A stretch of 64,000 nt of DNA from assembly GCA_964023275.1 (NCBI GenBank), contig OZ029915.1:19631775-19695774 (forward strand). Reading direction: 5' to 3'. The stretch comes from Norana najaformis (lineage: Eukaryota; Annelida; Clitellata; Crassiclitellata; Hormogastridae). Positions 23,801 through 38,800 of the stretch are shown here, in pieces; within the stretch, counting starts at the first letter, position 1; every line of letters starts with the position of its first letter. The notes beneath the pieces are model-generated. The model was not told the DNA's origin. It did not search any database and was given only the letters and a program-made list of their open reading frames with translations. The position numbers and the translations under genes are program-made.

Positions 23801-26800
23801 AGTGAAAAACAGATGACCTAACTTTGTATTATTATAACAACACTGTGAAAATCTTTAACTCTTTTCATCATTTCGTTCTTGAATGAGCTGACAAATTCTG
23901 TTTGACTCCTCTGTATCTCAGTTTTAGAAGTGTTTTTTGCAGACTTTTTCCAGCTGTCTGTTGAAGACAAGCAGCATTTTGAAATCGAGGAAATTGAGAC
24001 TGCTCGTCAAGTAGGATTCTTCTGCTTACTTTTATTTATCTGTTTATCTACATTTTCAGTTGGTCTTCAGTCTTCTGTGTTTAGCATGGGTGTTACTGGA
24101 ACTCAGCAAATGTTTATTATTGTTTTAGTCTTTACCCATCACCTACACAACTGCTACTGTGCCTCTGTCTAAATCCATGCAGTTTTCTTTGTGATTTACC
24201 TCTGACCTTATTGTGCCTCCTGTCATGTATCTAAACAAGAGTAATGCACCCATTTTCTTCCTGTGGGAACCAGCCCTCCATCATTGTTTACATGTATTAA
24301 TTGTTTTACTGCAGCTCACGCAAGCAGACATTCTGCTTCCTATGGATTTAACACCATTTACTGATCTTAAATATGTCAGCATGCCATTTCTGCCAGTAGC
24401 TGGTTGCTTCTACTATAGTTATGTGTTGGGAGAGTACTTATTAGGAGTACTGTGGCTTAGAATGTCTGTTAACCCTTAACTGACGAGAGAAATTTTTCCG
24501 CCTAGGCCCTGACGACGGGCGATTTTTACCGGAAAACGCCTATTAATTAAATAGTTTTCAACCTGTTGTATCTCAGTCAGTTCTTGACCTACAGACATGA
24601 GGTTACCATCAATCTTTAGCATTTTATCTCCTCTTCCCATCCATTCGTCTAGTTTTTGATACAAAAAATTTTGGGGTACCCAAAGTTACCCCAAACCGTA
24701 CCCCACCCCATGTTTAAAACATTTTTCATGTTCAGGCTCCTATGGAAAAACATTTTCAGTGACAACATATGTAGTGTCAGCACAAAAATCGTGCAGAAAT
24801 CAATACCAGACAAAACCTCACAAGAATTTTGAAAATATTTTCATAAATGAAGAAGATACAGTATTTTTAGTATGTAAGATGAAGTCGTACAATTTGAAGG
24901 AAATATAAGAAAACACCTGAAAAGTAAGAAATGTCTAACTTATCAGATCTTGGTCACTCTTTGACACACAGACTTGAGGTTAATATCATTCTTTAGCATT
25001 TTATTTCCTCTTTCAAACCATCTTTCCAGTTTTTGAGAAAAATCTTTTGTAGGTGTAGATACCCATAGTTGCCCCAAACTGTACCCACCCCATTTGAAAA
25101 CTTTTTTCATGTTCAAACCCCTATAGAAAACATTTTCAGTGACAATTCATGTAGTGTCAGCACATGAACTGCGCAGCAATTAATATCAGACAAAACCTCC
25201 AAAAAAGTTTGAATATATTTTCATAAATGAAGAAGATATAATATTTTTAGTATGCAGACAGTAGTCGTACCAGAGGAGTAACAAGAAATGCCTAAAAAGT
25301 AAGAAATTTTAACTTATCAGATCATGGTAATTTTTGGCATACAGACTTGAGGTTAACATCATTCTTTAGCTTTTTATCTACACTTTCAATCCTTCTGTCC
25401 AGTTTTTGATAGAAAAATTTTGGGGCACTCATGTTGCCTACTCACCCTATCACCTCCCAAACACATACATAGTAATACAACCACAACATCAAAAACACTG
25501 CAGCATGCACACCAACAGGACAACAGTAACATTACAACAAGCCAGTCACACAGAGAGGCAAACACACTGACGTTTGTTTCCTTTTCAAATATTTGGTAGC
25601 TCTCAAAAGGGCCATTTTTATGAATGCCTGAGTGCACTGGATGGTCACCTTGAAGATGGATGAAGCCTTCTGAATCGACTCCTCTTTCTCAATAGACTGC
25701 ACTGAACAGTTGTAAGAGGACAATTTAGAATGGAAATTTTAAAATTTGTATCGATGTGCTATATTGCTTACCTTCCTTACACTCCACAGAACCACTGTCT
25801 GATTTTGCTCTGTGCAAATGTGGAAGCATAAAACTTTGCACAAAGCAACTTTACATGCTTCACTTTCATATTGAGCCTTCTTGGGGCAGCCTTTGGGATT
25901 CTTGATCTTGTTCTCAAAAACATAAGATGCTAGAGGAGAAGTAGGTTTCCATTTTATTCTGTGGGGTTTACCTGCCTTCTGTGCATTTGACCTACTCTAC
26001 TCACCATGCAGGCCTGGTCTGTTCAACTAGCACATCAAAAAAGCTTATCCAAAAGCAGTTAGAAAAATTTCAAAAATGGTGCATCAGGGGCTGGTCCGCC
26101 ACAGACGCTTGTAAATGGAATAGTTAGGGGTCAAATTAGAAAATCTGCTACTTGTTCAGTCCTGTCTATCTCGCCCAAGTCATCCGCCTGACCCAGTTCG
26201 ACGGTCGGCTAGCATGTATCCGTAGCCGTCTAATTCGGAGTCGATGTCAGAATGTTCTTTAGCCAAAACCACTGTATCTTCTTCACTGGTAGCAAAAGAC
26301 GGGTTTTTATTGTCAGATGAGTCAAAACTGTCATCATCTGATGCAAATTCATCAAGAATTTGCCGAATTTCGTCGTCAGTAAGGCCACAACAACAACACG
26401 CCGCCATTTTGGGTTATTTAAATTCGCGATTTAAATGTCCGATTTGATTGGTCGATTTTCATGTTTATGACCGAATTCTAAAAATATCTTCCACTTATTT
26501 CTGTACTTAATTATAATATCTTGGCCTAATTGATGTAAGGTTTCAAAAATATAACGTCTGCGATAGGCTGAGAGTGGTCTAGATAATAGTACATGCCCAC
26601 TACCAATTACTACCATCTCGTCGTGACACCTACACTACCAATCACTACCTTCTCGTCTGTATTGGGTTAAGTGAAAGTTATTTTCTCAAAACTCCAAACA
26701 GGAAAGAGATATCTGAGTTTTTATGGTAAAAATGGTGCTACAGACCAAATACATCTTGTTCAGGTTTCAACCATTGCACATTGTTTTTCATTAGAGGCTC

Positions 26801-29800
26801 TTCTACCTCTTATCATAAATTGTCTTTAGACAGAAAGCTTATGCTGTGTACTTAATGAAGAATGAAATGTTGTTATCCTGAGGAATGATTGCAATAACAG
26901 GTCTTGATATTTGTTTCCCTGCATTTTGTGTCTTTCATACAATTTCAGGATACTTTGCAGACAGATACATTGATGGGTGATGGAGATGGTCAGTTTCTCT
27001 AGTATTTTTTGTAATTAAAAAGTTATGAAGCTTTAACTTGTGGAAATGCTATACAAGACAGACTTTATTCATTTTGGTTTGCATACAGTCATCATCTACT
27101 CTTGCAAGATGTTCTTTAGCTCTGCTGTAATAATGCACAAGTCATTAATCCCTAGTCACTGTTAAGCTAATCCATGTTACTGTATTTTCACCTTAGTATG
27201 ATACTCGATTCACATTCATTTGTCAGTGTAGCATCGCTGATTTTGCTGTACACTGGGATAGCGATCGTTTGTGACAGTTATTTTGATTAATATTGAATTA
27301 TCTTAGACTCTTCAGTTTTGTTAGCACTCAGATGCTGTAGAATTGTGAGGCTCAGATGTTAGTTTCTCCAAAGGCATAAAATTTACAGAAGCATTACAGC
27401 TAACTATTTCATAATTTGACCAGAAATTGATTTCTGCCTGAAATTAGGCCACCTACAATTTGCCAACATTATTTGACTGGCAAAAACTGGCTTATTTAAA
27501 TGAGTTTTTGCGGGCTTTTTTGAAGTCAACTGTTACTAAAAGGTCTGCTGTTCACTGGCTTATATCATACACTTATGTTATCAAGTTTCTAACTAGCAAG
27601 GGTCAGGTATCAGCTCAATGACATTGGTATGTGCATTATGGAGTATGGTGTTGTTGATTCTAGTGTGACACTATTCGGTTGATTCATAAAATAATGTAAA
27701 GAATAACATATTTGGCTTTAATGTCTTTTTTGTAAGAATTTTAATTTTAATTTATAGCTGGAAGTCAAAGTTATCAAAGCCTGTTTCAGATTGTACAGCA
27801 GCATATTGCACGAAATAGTTTAAGTGAGCAATTCTCATTTTTAGTGACTACTTCTGATGTATTATTTAATATTTAGCAGGTTAATTAGTATTTAGTCATA
27901 ATTTGAAAATAGTTGTTGATTTCAATCTTGAGTTTGCTGTGCCATTGGTAGGTACTTTGGGGCTGATTCTGAATTACAGCATCTACTTTAAAATTATCAT
28001 TTTGAAACGTAGCCAAACAAAAACCTTACAATCTGATATATTATTTTTTATAATGTAATTTCTTAAGTTTTTTGACATTTGTTTAGTGATTGGCCTGTTT
28101 GATTTTTGCTGATGACTTTCTAGGTCAGTCAGGTGACATTTTACGACCAAGTGTCACCTCTGAAGATAGTTCGATTGATGTGACACTACTTCGCTCCTCA
28201 GATAGCAATGATAACACTTCAGATGTCACTATGAAAGATGTCACAAGTGAAGATCTCTGCAATGAGTGAGAATTACTGATAATTTTCCATGACTTGAATT
28301 TTTGCAGAAGGGTCATTCCGTGTCAAATCAACCAGAGGTGTACACCACACTATCCTGGATTTTGATCAAATTTGGCACACATGTTCTGCTAACAGATATA
28401 ACACTAGTTACTAACTATTAGGTAACTACTTCAAAAGTAGTTAAAAGTAGTTGTCATTAAACTACTTTTGTCAAACCATCAACTACTTGTAATAAATAGT
28501 ATCTGCATAATGTTTGCTTTTAACTTTTTAATGAAACAAAATTATTTTTATGCATATTTTTAGCCTTTGCATCTATTCTATGAGTCAACAATACATTTCT
28601 GCTTTATGCCCTACTGTTAAGGGAACCACCACATCGTAGACAGCAATCCAGTTGTTTAACGGGTGTAATAAATGCCGAGTTAGTTCACCAATGATCGCTT
28701 GTTTTGTACTTTACTTGCCAAATTCAGAAGCTTGATGAGTGCATATTAATGTAAGTTTTCTTTACACTTGTGCAGGACGAATATTCAAGATGAAAACAAA
28801 GAAAATGCAGAACTGTTCAAAAGTCGATTCTCTGAGGTGTATGATTTAGCTGGAGGTGATGGCTTCTTAACACTGGGAAAATTCAGTGATACCAGGGTTT
28901 GTACCTAATCTTGCATTGTTAATTTTCATTAAGTTTATCCAGTGAAATAAAAAAATCTATTAACTTTATTAATTACAGGATTTTCTTAGATTCTAAAATG
29001 AAGAAATGTTTCACATCCATGAGGAATGCATGAAAGTCTTTAAATGTTTTAGGGACCAGAGAAAACATTTAATAAAAATTTTAATTAAATTTTATGGGAA
29101 TGTAATGCCTCAGTTATATGCATTTTTGTCATATTTAATGAGATTTATGTGACTGCATATATATGGTGCCATAGATCGTTCTCAAGTTACCTTACTTGCA
29201 TTATTTGATGTTAGTGCTGCATTTGATTCGGTCGATCATGCTATACTTTTGGAACGTCTGGCTATTTCTTTTGGTTTATCTGGCAACTTTCTCGATTGGT
29301 TGGCCTCTTTTCTATCTGAGCGCATGCTCTGTGTGGTTTATGGCCCATCCCGCTCACCTTGGGTTCCTTCCTTGTTTGGTTTGCCTCAGGGGGTCAGTTT
29401 TGGGTCCCTTGCTTTATATACTGTTTACTGCTGACCTTGGCTCTTTGCTAGCTGCGTGCTCAGCTTCAAGCCAGTCCTATGCCGACAATGTGCAGGCCTA
29501 TGTTCATTGTTCTGCTTCTGATGCCGCAGCTGCGGTTCGAGCTATGTGTTGTGCTTTTGACTCCCTTGTGGCTTGGATGTCTTCAAATCGATTGAGATTG
29601 AATCCTTCCAAGACTCAATATATTTGGTTGGGCACTAGGCAGCAATTGGCTAAAATCAATCTACCTGTACTACATTTAGAGTTTCCTTGCATCACCTTCT
29701 CAGTCACTGTTTATGACCTTGGCATTGAGTTGGATCAGGAGCTGTCTTTTAAGGCTCAGGTACATCGTCTTTGTCGTAGTTGCTACTACCAGCTACGGCA

Positions 29801-32800
29801 ACTTCGTGTTGTCTCACGTTCTCTCTCAGTCACCTCATCTAAGACTCTGGTTCATGCATTTGTCACTAGTCAGTTGGATTACTGCTGTTCTTTATATGTT
29901 GGACTCCTGGATGTACGGCTTTTGTGCCTGGAACGTGTGTTGCGGGCAGCTGCACGGCTTATTGGTGGCATCTCTATGTTTGCTCATGTCTCTGATTTCA
30001 TGCGGGATGAGTTGCACTGGCTTCCTATGAGTCAGCGCATCCACTATAGGATTATCGTCTTTGTTTGGAACTCCTTGTTGGGTATTGCCCCTTCTTACTT
30101 GAGGGAGCTTTGCCTACCTGTCCGGTCCAGTTTGGGACGTGCTTCTCTTCGCTCCACTGCTAGTGATAATCTACTAGTGCCTCGCGCTCGCACCTCGACC
30201 ATGCAGCATCGTGCTTTCTCTGTTGCTGGCCCAACCCTCTGGAATGGACTTCCTGTTACTCTACGTCTTCTACCCCGGGATTTTACTTCTATCTTCTATT
30301 CTTCTCTTAAGACTGTTCTTTTGCCGAGGTTGGTTTGGGAGCGCTTCTGAGTAGTTTTCTTGAAGGGGCGCTATAAAAATGTTCTGTATAAATAAATAAA
30401 ATAAATAATTCATAACCTGCTTTGTTTAATTCATCAAGAAAGCCTGTCTGAAACTAAATGATTTCAATCATGGTATTTGGTCATCGGTTTTTAGAAGCAC
30501 TGTGTTATAGAATCATTTACAATTCAAGTGTTAACTTTAAAATGGTGAATCTGGCTATTCTGACATGTACTGAATTAGTGGCTGGCATTTGTGATTGTGT
30601 GTAGATGGCCATAAAGCTCTAGGAAGCCATTTCTGTGATCCCAAGATTACCTCATGGGTGGCCTATACCTTGCCAATAGGCTGCATATTACTTTTACATT
30701 TGCACTGGGTGGCTGCCTTCTGTAGGTGGTTTTATTGTTTGGTAGAGCAATAAAAGAGATAATTGTATTCTGTGGATGTTTGTAGTTGGGTGGCCATTTT
30801 GTTTGTAAAGGGTACACAGGACTTGTTAATAATAGTTTGATTCTTTGATTGTGGGTAATTTGTGTTCAGCTGTGGATCTGACATCTTGGATTTTTTTGGC
30901 ACAGACTGCAGTTTCTCTTTTAAATAATCATTGATTGATGTTTTGAATGTTACTTTAGTGACACTATAGAAATCTAGATCAGGTCAGATTAGATTGATAC
31001 GTGATAAGATAAATTGTTTGCTTATTATTCATCTTTATGTAAATGTTTCCCTGTGGTTGAGTCATGGAACTGACAATGGAAGTAATTAACTGGACAATAC
31101 TTTTTATGAGTTGCATGGCTCCTCAGTAAATTTCCAGTATCATGTACATCTCCTTTATTTGAAATCCAGGCAGGTGGCAGGCCAGTAAGTTTTTATGTTT
31201 TGTTATTTTGTTTTAGGATTCACAGTTGGCTACTTGTTATCTTAGTCAATCTCCTTCGTTCACGTTAAGCAAAAAATCACTAACAGACATGGCAAGTGTT
31301 TTGATTGTTGAAGGGTTTCATCCTTGTTTAACCTTCTGCTTCGTTTATTCACTTGTAATGTATAATTTTGTAATAGAGGAGGTTCTTTCTCTTGGTTTTA
31401 CTTTATGCCTCAGAGATCTGTATTTTTAGAGTTTTTGAAGCCTTGAATGTTCTTAACCCATTAGTGCTTGATTTTTCAAAAACATATTAATTCGCTTTTA
31501 GTTTGTTGTATATACAGAACAAACATAAAGAAAAATATTAATTTCATCAATCATGTCATGTCATGTAATCATCTCTGGACTGGATCCAGTCGTTGATTTC
31601 TCTATGACATCCCTCCACAAATCTCGTTTCCCGGCCATCTCCTCAAGGGTCATTCTCCGTCTGCCCTCCGTTTTCCCATAGATAGTAACTCCGGCACCTT
31701 TCAGATCCTCTTCAAGGCAATCTATCCATCTTCTTTTCGGTCTTCCCACTGCCCTCTTTCCGTCCGGTTTGTATTTAAAGATTTTCTTTGGATTACGGTT
31801 CTCCTCCATCCTCAGGATATGTCCTGCCCACTTCATTCTTCTTTTCTTAATCACATTGTTTATCAATGGTTGTTGTGTTCGTTGTCTAATACTTTCATTC
31901 GTTACATGGTCCTTATAGCTAACTCTTAGTATTCTTCTGAGCCATTTGTTTTCTGCTGCATTCAGTTTATTCTCCATTGTTCTTGTGATACTCCATGACT
32001 CACATCCATAGATTAGTACTGGGATCACGCATGTGTTGAGGATTTTTAGCTTTATCTCCAGTTTTATATCATGTCGTTTGAAGACCTTTTGCAACCTGTT
32101 AAAGGTTGACCCTGCAAGTGCTATTCTCCTTTTGATTTCTGTTTCAGATCCTCCCCCTGCTTTCATTTCACTTCCCAGATAGACAAACTTATTTATTGCC
32201 TCAATTTCTTGTTCCTTAAGCTTAACTATCGGCCCGTTGTATTCCTTTTTTGTTATTGGCTTTTCCAATAATTCCAGGGGAATCAGCCTATTAAGTGTAC
32301 CAGGCAAAGTTTTCACCAGAATCATCCTGAATAGAATGGCAGATAGAGTGGATGGCATCCTACGGGAAAATCAAAGTGGATTTCGAAAAGGGAGAGGTTG
32401 TTCAGATCAGATTTTTGTAATCCGACAAATCATCGAGAAAAGAATTGAATACAATAAAGAAACAGTTATGTGCTTCATTGACTTTGCCCAGGCCTACGAC
32501 TCAGTCTGGAGATCAGGAGCATGGAAGATCTTGGAGAAATATGGCATTCACGCCAAATTAATCAGACTCATAAGAAAACTATACGGCACAATAATGGCAT
32601 GCATTCGATTAGAAGGAGAGGAAACGGAATGGTTCAAGATAGAAACAGGTTTCCGACAGGGGTGCATCCTGTCACCAATCTTGTTTAATATGGTATTAGA
32701 CTATATCATGAGACGTCTCGAAAGAACACATAATTTGGGAGCACAATCTCAACCAAGAAATGCAGAGGATGTCGAATATGCAGATGATGCATGTCTGATT

Positions 32801-35800
32801 GCAGAATGCCTAACAAGAATAATGGAGCTGTTAGAAGCACTAGCAGAGGAAAGTGGAAAACTTGGACTGAAAATTAACTATAACAAAACTAAAATAATGC
32901 CAATAACAAAAAAGGAATTTCATCAATGCTTGTATAATATGTGAATTTGAGCTACTTTTATAAGTGTCCCACTTTTGGGATGCTAGGCACGATAGGGTGG
33001 CTGAACTAATGAACATGTATTCACAAACACAACTTGCATTCTTGCATCAAATAAATATCAAATCAGTTTAATTAAAACAAGAAGGTCACTATCCACAAAT
33101 ACCTGCAACAAACAGTCAACAGTATTTAGGGATAATAAGAAAAAATAAAGAAAACTGCACAAAATGCTCCACTAGTCTATGAGTATAATGAATATAATAC
33201 AGGTAGTTTGTTCGCCTACAGTTCTCTATTTAGACAGCAATACCACTTGCATTTAACTAGTCTAAGAAAATAATATACTAATACTAATAGTACAAAATTA
33301 ATAGTAATAGTAATAGCAGAGCCTAATATTACAGAACACAGTTACCGGGTGTCTCATTGTGACAGTAGGGTCTACAAACACGCCACTTGTCTGTTTTCTA
33401 TTCCATTTCATAAAACTATTCAAGGCAGTCAATGTGCAGGTCAATGTTGCACTTCTTGCATTGTTTTCTGACCTCGAGACTACGAACTGCACAACGTTTT
33501 GCATTTCAATTGCTTTGATGTAGTGTTTGTCATCCCTGTGGACCATTTCCTTTCTTTTTTCTGTTTGGATGCTGGAACAGTGTGTGATTCATCACCTCCA
33601 TCAATCCTGAAGTGTTCTTCTCCCCTTCTCACATTTGATATTGCCTCTGCTACCAGTTATCTGTGAGTCAGGTTATGACACATACCTTCATCTTTGTCGC
33701 CACCATCATCATTGCTACAGTTCGGATCACACGGCGGCGTGATGAATATTTCTGCACGCATGAAGTCGTCATCTTCTAGCATTGCCAGTACCTGATGAAC
33801 AGTAAATCCTTTCCGCCTCGGCATGCCAAGTTTCACCACAACAAAAAGCAGATACATTTATGTATTTTACAATCAAAGCTCATGCCCAAATTGAAAGACT
33901 CGAGCCAGACTGCACAGCCCAAATTGACAACAATATGGAACTTTACAGGCCTAATCGGCCAATATTTCACCAATTCTAGAAATCAAATAAAGACCTTGCA
34001 GTACATATAGTACATATATTGTGAAGGACAACTTAAATTGTAATTGTAATCAGACATTTATAAAGCGCCACTTGAAGAATAGACTCATCAGAGGTGCTCC
34101 CGACCCAAACCAGTGAGACCACTGTCAAATAATACAGACTTCAGGCGCTTGCGAAACTGCGGAAGAGACAAACTGAGGAATTATGCATATGAACATAATA
34201 ATAACTCAGAAATTCATGCATGCAATTTTGTAAGCTTGAAACTGAGTCATACAAAAACGCCCACCCTCTCGTGCCTACCATCCCATAAATGGGACGCTAG
34301 GCAAGCAGCACGAAAATTTCCAAAATGACTGTTTAAATTAGACAATTAGTTATTGAAACAGTTGCAAAACATACTGAACTTCGTGTATGTTACAATGAAT
34401 TTGTCGAATTAATGATTGTATCCAAAATAATGAAGAGTTAGTATGTATAAATCTCAAAACAAGCTACGGTAGGTCTTTGCAATAAACAAACGCCATCAAC
34501 ACGCTCAAAAAATTATTTAAGCAGACCAACAGTAGTCCAGAAATGTTGTCTAGAGTCTGACAAACAATTTGATATAAAATACTTGTCAAATTAATGGATA
34601 TTTGAATTTATTCGAAATTTTAAACTGTCCGTCCCATTTATGGGATGCTAGGCACAAATGAGTTAACCTAAGCAAATGGCCCTGTTAAAAAATTGGCAAA
34701 CTACTGGGTAGGTTTCTTGGAATATTGGTCAGTTATTTACAAGCAGCTTAAGGCTAAAGATTTTTAACAGATGATTGTTACCCATCTACGTTTTCAGAAA
34801 GAACAAAGAGGGTCGGGCCAAGAAGAGACATTTCCTGTTTCAACCAGCAAACACAGTAGCACTGGTTAGTTTTTGATTTTGTAGTTGTACTTTGCGTATT
34901 TGCTGAGGCACGTCATGTATTGTCTCCCTTAACAGCCAAATTAAGTTATGAGAGAAAAGGGCTTTTAATCAAGGAATACGATTTGGAGGGAGGTGCTTGG
35001 AGTATTGTTATATTCAATGACTAACATAAGCACTTCATAACAAAATAATTTATCATTGTTGGTTATGTCTATCTTAAAATCAAGCACGGCATTTTCACTT
35101 CTTCATTGTAAATTGAAGAAGGTACTAGTGAAATACCTGGCATTGCTTCTGCTTACTTCAACAATTAATATTGCTATTTGGAGCATTTAAGTTAATGGCC
35201 ATCTTTTACCTGACCTTGATTTTATTTTAAATAATATTTTTCATTCTGCTGAAAAGCTGCTGACAGCAGTATGTACTGCAAAACAGTGCAATAAACCAAA
35301 GTCCATGGTTTGGAAAAGTCTGTGTAAAATATTAAAAAAACTATTAGCTTGGAAAGCTTTCTTTTGTCAGTGTTATTCTGAATCCGAATAAACATCAAGT
35401 GTTAATGTTTCTGGATGATCATCTGGAGCAGTTTCAAATAGATCTCCAAAGCGCTTTATATCACTGTTGCTTTTTAAGTCACCCTTGGTCGGGTGCCTAT
35501 TTTTAGAGCAGGCTGCCTTGCAACTTGTAACACGAGCTTCTCATCCTTTCTCTGCCTCTACTTTGCCTGCAGTTAAAGACCATTCTGTTTGATTGTGGTC
35601 TTGTGTTGTTAGGTTGGGAGCACTCTGTAGAATTTTCTAGAAGTGCTGTATTAATGTGCACTTATGGTTATTGGTTTGCTAATGATTTTACCTTTGAGAG
35701 GCATGTAAATGGTCCATATAACTGACCAGTTACACCAAAAACTCGTTATGAAACACTTCATTATGACATGAATTTTGATATTACATTGTTGGGGACTTGG

Positions 35801-38800
35801 ATCCAAAAATTAATATACCTATAGGAAATAAACTTGTTATAACATGACCTCATTATAGGGCCATTATTGATATGGCTCCCAAACACAGCATTATAACAAG
35901 CCACCATAAACTGATGCCTGGGGCATTAGGATTATGGTGCTCCAGAAGTCATAAGATTGGATTTGTGTCTGGTGTACTTGCATGCATATGTATAGTAATT
36001 GTGTTTTGTTGCTTAAACTTCTTGTATTCTTGAGGCATGGTTTCTTTTAGATGATGAGAGTCCAGTTTATATAAATGAAGAAGGTGAATGGGTGACTTAC
36101 CTGGCCTACTCTCATCCCCTTGGAAATCCATTTGAAGATTCTCTTGTGGAACTTGGTGCAGGTGCTAACCTGGCCAGTTTCTCTAACCTTGAAGGCATCA
36201 ACCCAGCTGAAGTCTTTGGAAATGAAGGCGAGTTCAAATCCGGAGGTAATAGCAGCACAAATTAAACCATTTGCAATTCAGTAATTACTTATTTATTACA
36301 TGCTTTTATTAACAAAGAGCAGTCCACAGAGGCAAGTGCTGTAGTTTATAGCTGGCTTATTTATTTCATCATACACAGGGCAGTTCCTGGGCAGTTGAAC
36401 ATTATGTTCAACTTACTAAGATTATCCATACTATCGCTGTGATGGAAACATACTATATGTGGACCACCCCTCCACTGAGCTAGAAGCATCAGCTGAGATT
36501 AATTATGGTAATTGTGCACCTGCCTGCAGCATTTAGGCACTGGTCACACAGGCATGAGTTTAGCTGTATAGGCTGTCCACATGCCCTATTACTATGCTTT
36601 TGGCAGACAGTACTTTTAAGAGTGTTCAAAGTTTGTCATGTTTCACGAAGAAATACATAATCAGATCGTTTGCTCTCAATGGAAACATGCTGCTGATAAG
36701 TTTAATATTTTTTCATTGTTTTCCATCTATTCAGCAGATTATGCAGTCCAAAATGTTTAAAAATTTCAGAAACAATTTGCATCTTTCTATAATATGCATC
36801 CTGAATTCAAAGTTTATGTAAGAACTGAGAAAAACTGGAAAATATGGTATATACTGTATCTGGCCAAATGTAGACATTTATGTCTACATACATATGTACA
36901 TACTGGTATATAACTATATGCAGCCTTGGTTGTGCTACATGTCATGTCATGTAATCATCTCTGGACTGGATCCAGTCGTTGATTTCTCTATGACACCCCT
37001 CCACAAATCTCGTTTCCCGGCCATCTCCTCAAGGGTCATTCTCCGTCTACCCTCCGTTTTCCCATAGATAGTAACTCCGGCACCTTTCAGATCCTCTTCA
37101 AGGCAATCTATCCATCTTCTTTTCGGTCTTCCCACTGCTCTCTTTCCGTCCGGTTTGTATTTAAAGATTTTCTTTGGATTACGATTCTCTCCCATCCTCA
37201 GGACATGTCCTGCCCACTTCATTCTTCTTTTCTTGATCATATTGTTTATCAATGGTTGTTGTGTTCGTTGTCTAATACTTTCATTCGTTACATGTTCCTT
37301 ATAGCTAACTCTTAGTATTCTTCTGAGCCATTTGTTTTCTGCTGCATTCAGTTTATTCTCCATTGCTCTTGTAATACTCCATGACTCACATCCATAGATT
37401 AGTACTGGGATCACGCATGTGTTGAGGATTTTTAGCTTTATCGCCAGTTTTATATCATGTCGTTTGAAGACCTTTTGTAACCTGTTAAAGGTTGACCCTG
37501 CAAGCGCTATTCTCCTTTTGATTTCTGTTTCTGATCCTCCCCCTGCTTTCATTTCACTTCCCAGATAGACAAACTTATTTATTACCTCAATTTCCTGTCC
37601 CTTAAGCTTAACTATTGGCATGTTGTATTCCTTTTTTGTTATTGGCATTATTTTAGTTTTGTTATAGTTAATTTTCAGTCCAAGTTTTCCACTTTCCTCT
37701 GCTAGTGCCTCCAACAACTCCATTATTCTTGTTAGGCATTCTGCAATCATACATGCATCATCTGCATATTCGACATCCTCTGTATTTCTTGGTTGAGATT
37801 GTGCTCCCAAATTATGAGTTCTTTCCAGACGTCTCATGATATAGTCCAATACCATATTAAACAAGATTGGTGACAAGATGCATCCCTGTCGGAAACCTGT
37901 TTCTATCTTGAACCATTCTGTTTCGTCTCCTTCTAATCGAATGCATGCCATTATTGTGCCATATAGTTTTCTTATGAGTCTGATTAATTTGGCGTGAATG
38001 CCATATTTCTCCAAGATCTTCCATGCTCCTGATCTCCAGACTGAGTCGTAGGCCTGGGCAAAGTCAATGAAGCACATAACTGTTTCTCTATTGTATTCAA
38101 TTCTTTTTTCGATGATTTGCTACAGCACTCTATAAATCATATTGTTATTGTTATTATTATTATTATTATACACATAAGTTGGGTTTTGATGTGTTCTAAT
38201 TGCCTATTTAATCTGCAGTCAACTGTGTCAGCCGTAGTCATTAAGGTAAATGGCCTGCCCTTTGCTGCTATATTGAGCGATGGTTTGGTGTACCATTGTG
38301 TGTCAGTATGGGTAAATGTTATTTTGCAGAATCATGTTTAGATATGTTGGATATGGCTGAGAAGAAGTTTGAAGAGGAAAACAAGTTTATCCAGGTCTGT
38401 TATTTCAAGTTCTTAGTACCTGCATCAGAATTAATTTTTTGTTTGTCTGCTAAGTTTTTTTGTTCTTGCAAACGAATTACATTGAATTTCATTCCTAAAA
38501 TTTTAAATGCCTTGATATCAGGACCTAGAAGAAAACTGTTGGTAATCTAGAGAACCAATTGATTACCTGCTTTGTGAAATTCAATTTAATATGCAGCTAG
38601 CTGCTTTGATGAGCCATATGTTTTGGATACCAGTGTTTCAAAAATTGGTAGTTTGTGGATTATTTATTGTTTCTGGCAGGATGCCATGGTTGTGCCATCC
38701 AGTACGGCCAATGATACTCGGGAGAGCTGGACTTTTCAGTCACATCTTTCACACCTTTATGACACTTCCGACCATGTTGATGAAATGGAACCATACATGC

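Larger units (their letters stand above)
31457..34662 (-). mobile_element. Third piggyBac-derived element, with nested RTE and CR1 insertions
   Basis: TTAA at 31453-31456 and 34663-34666. Ends CCCATTAGTGCTTG and the complement of CTCATTTGTGCCTAG are related inverted repeats. The minus strand carries a transposase N-terminal remnant (33828-33657) and a Cys-rich C-terminal remnant (about 33545-33390), but no catalytic core. The palindromic block gcatcccataaatgggac or a variant recurs near both ends (32975, 34280, 34635). A twin-primed RTE (31552-32915) and a CR1 tail (34031-34180) are inserted in it. Confidence 0.72.

Noticed and set aside
28125..28316. Minus-strand frame over CEP192 exon 9
   Set aside because: Shadow of a real plus-strand exon.
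29196..30350. Functional reverse transcriptase gene
   Set aside because: 5'-truncated, frameshifted at the G-run near 29390, and the catalytic box reads YADN; a dead LINE copy.
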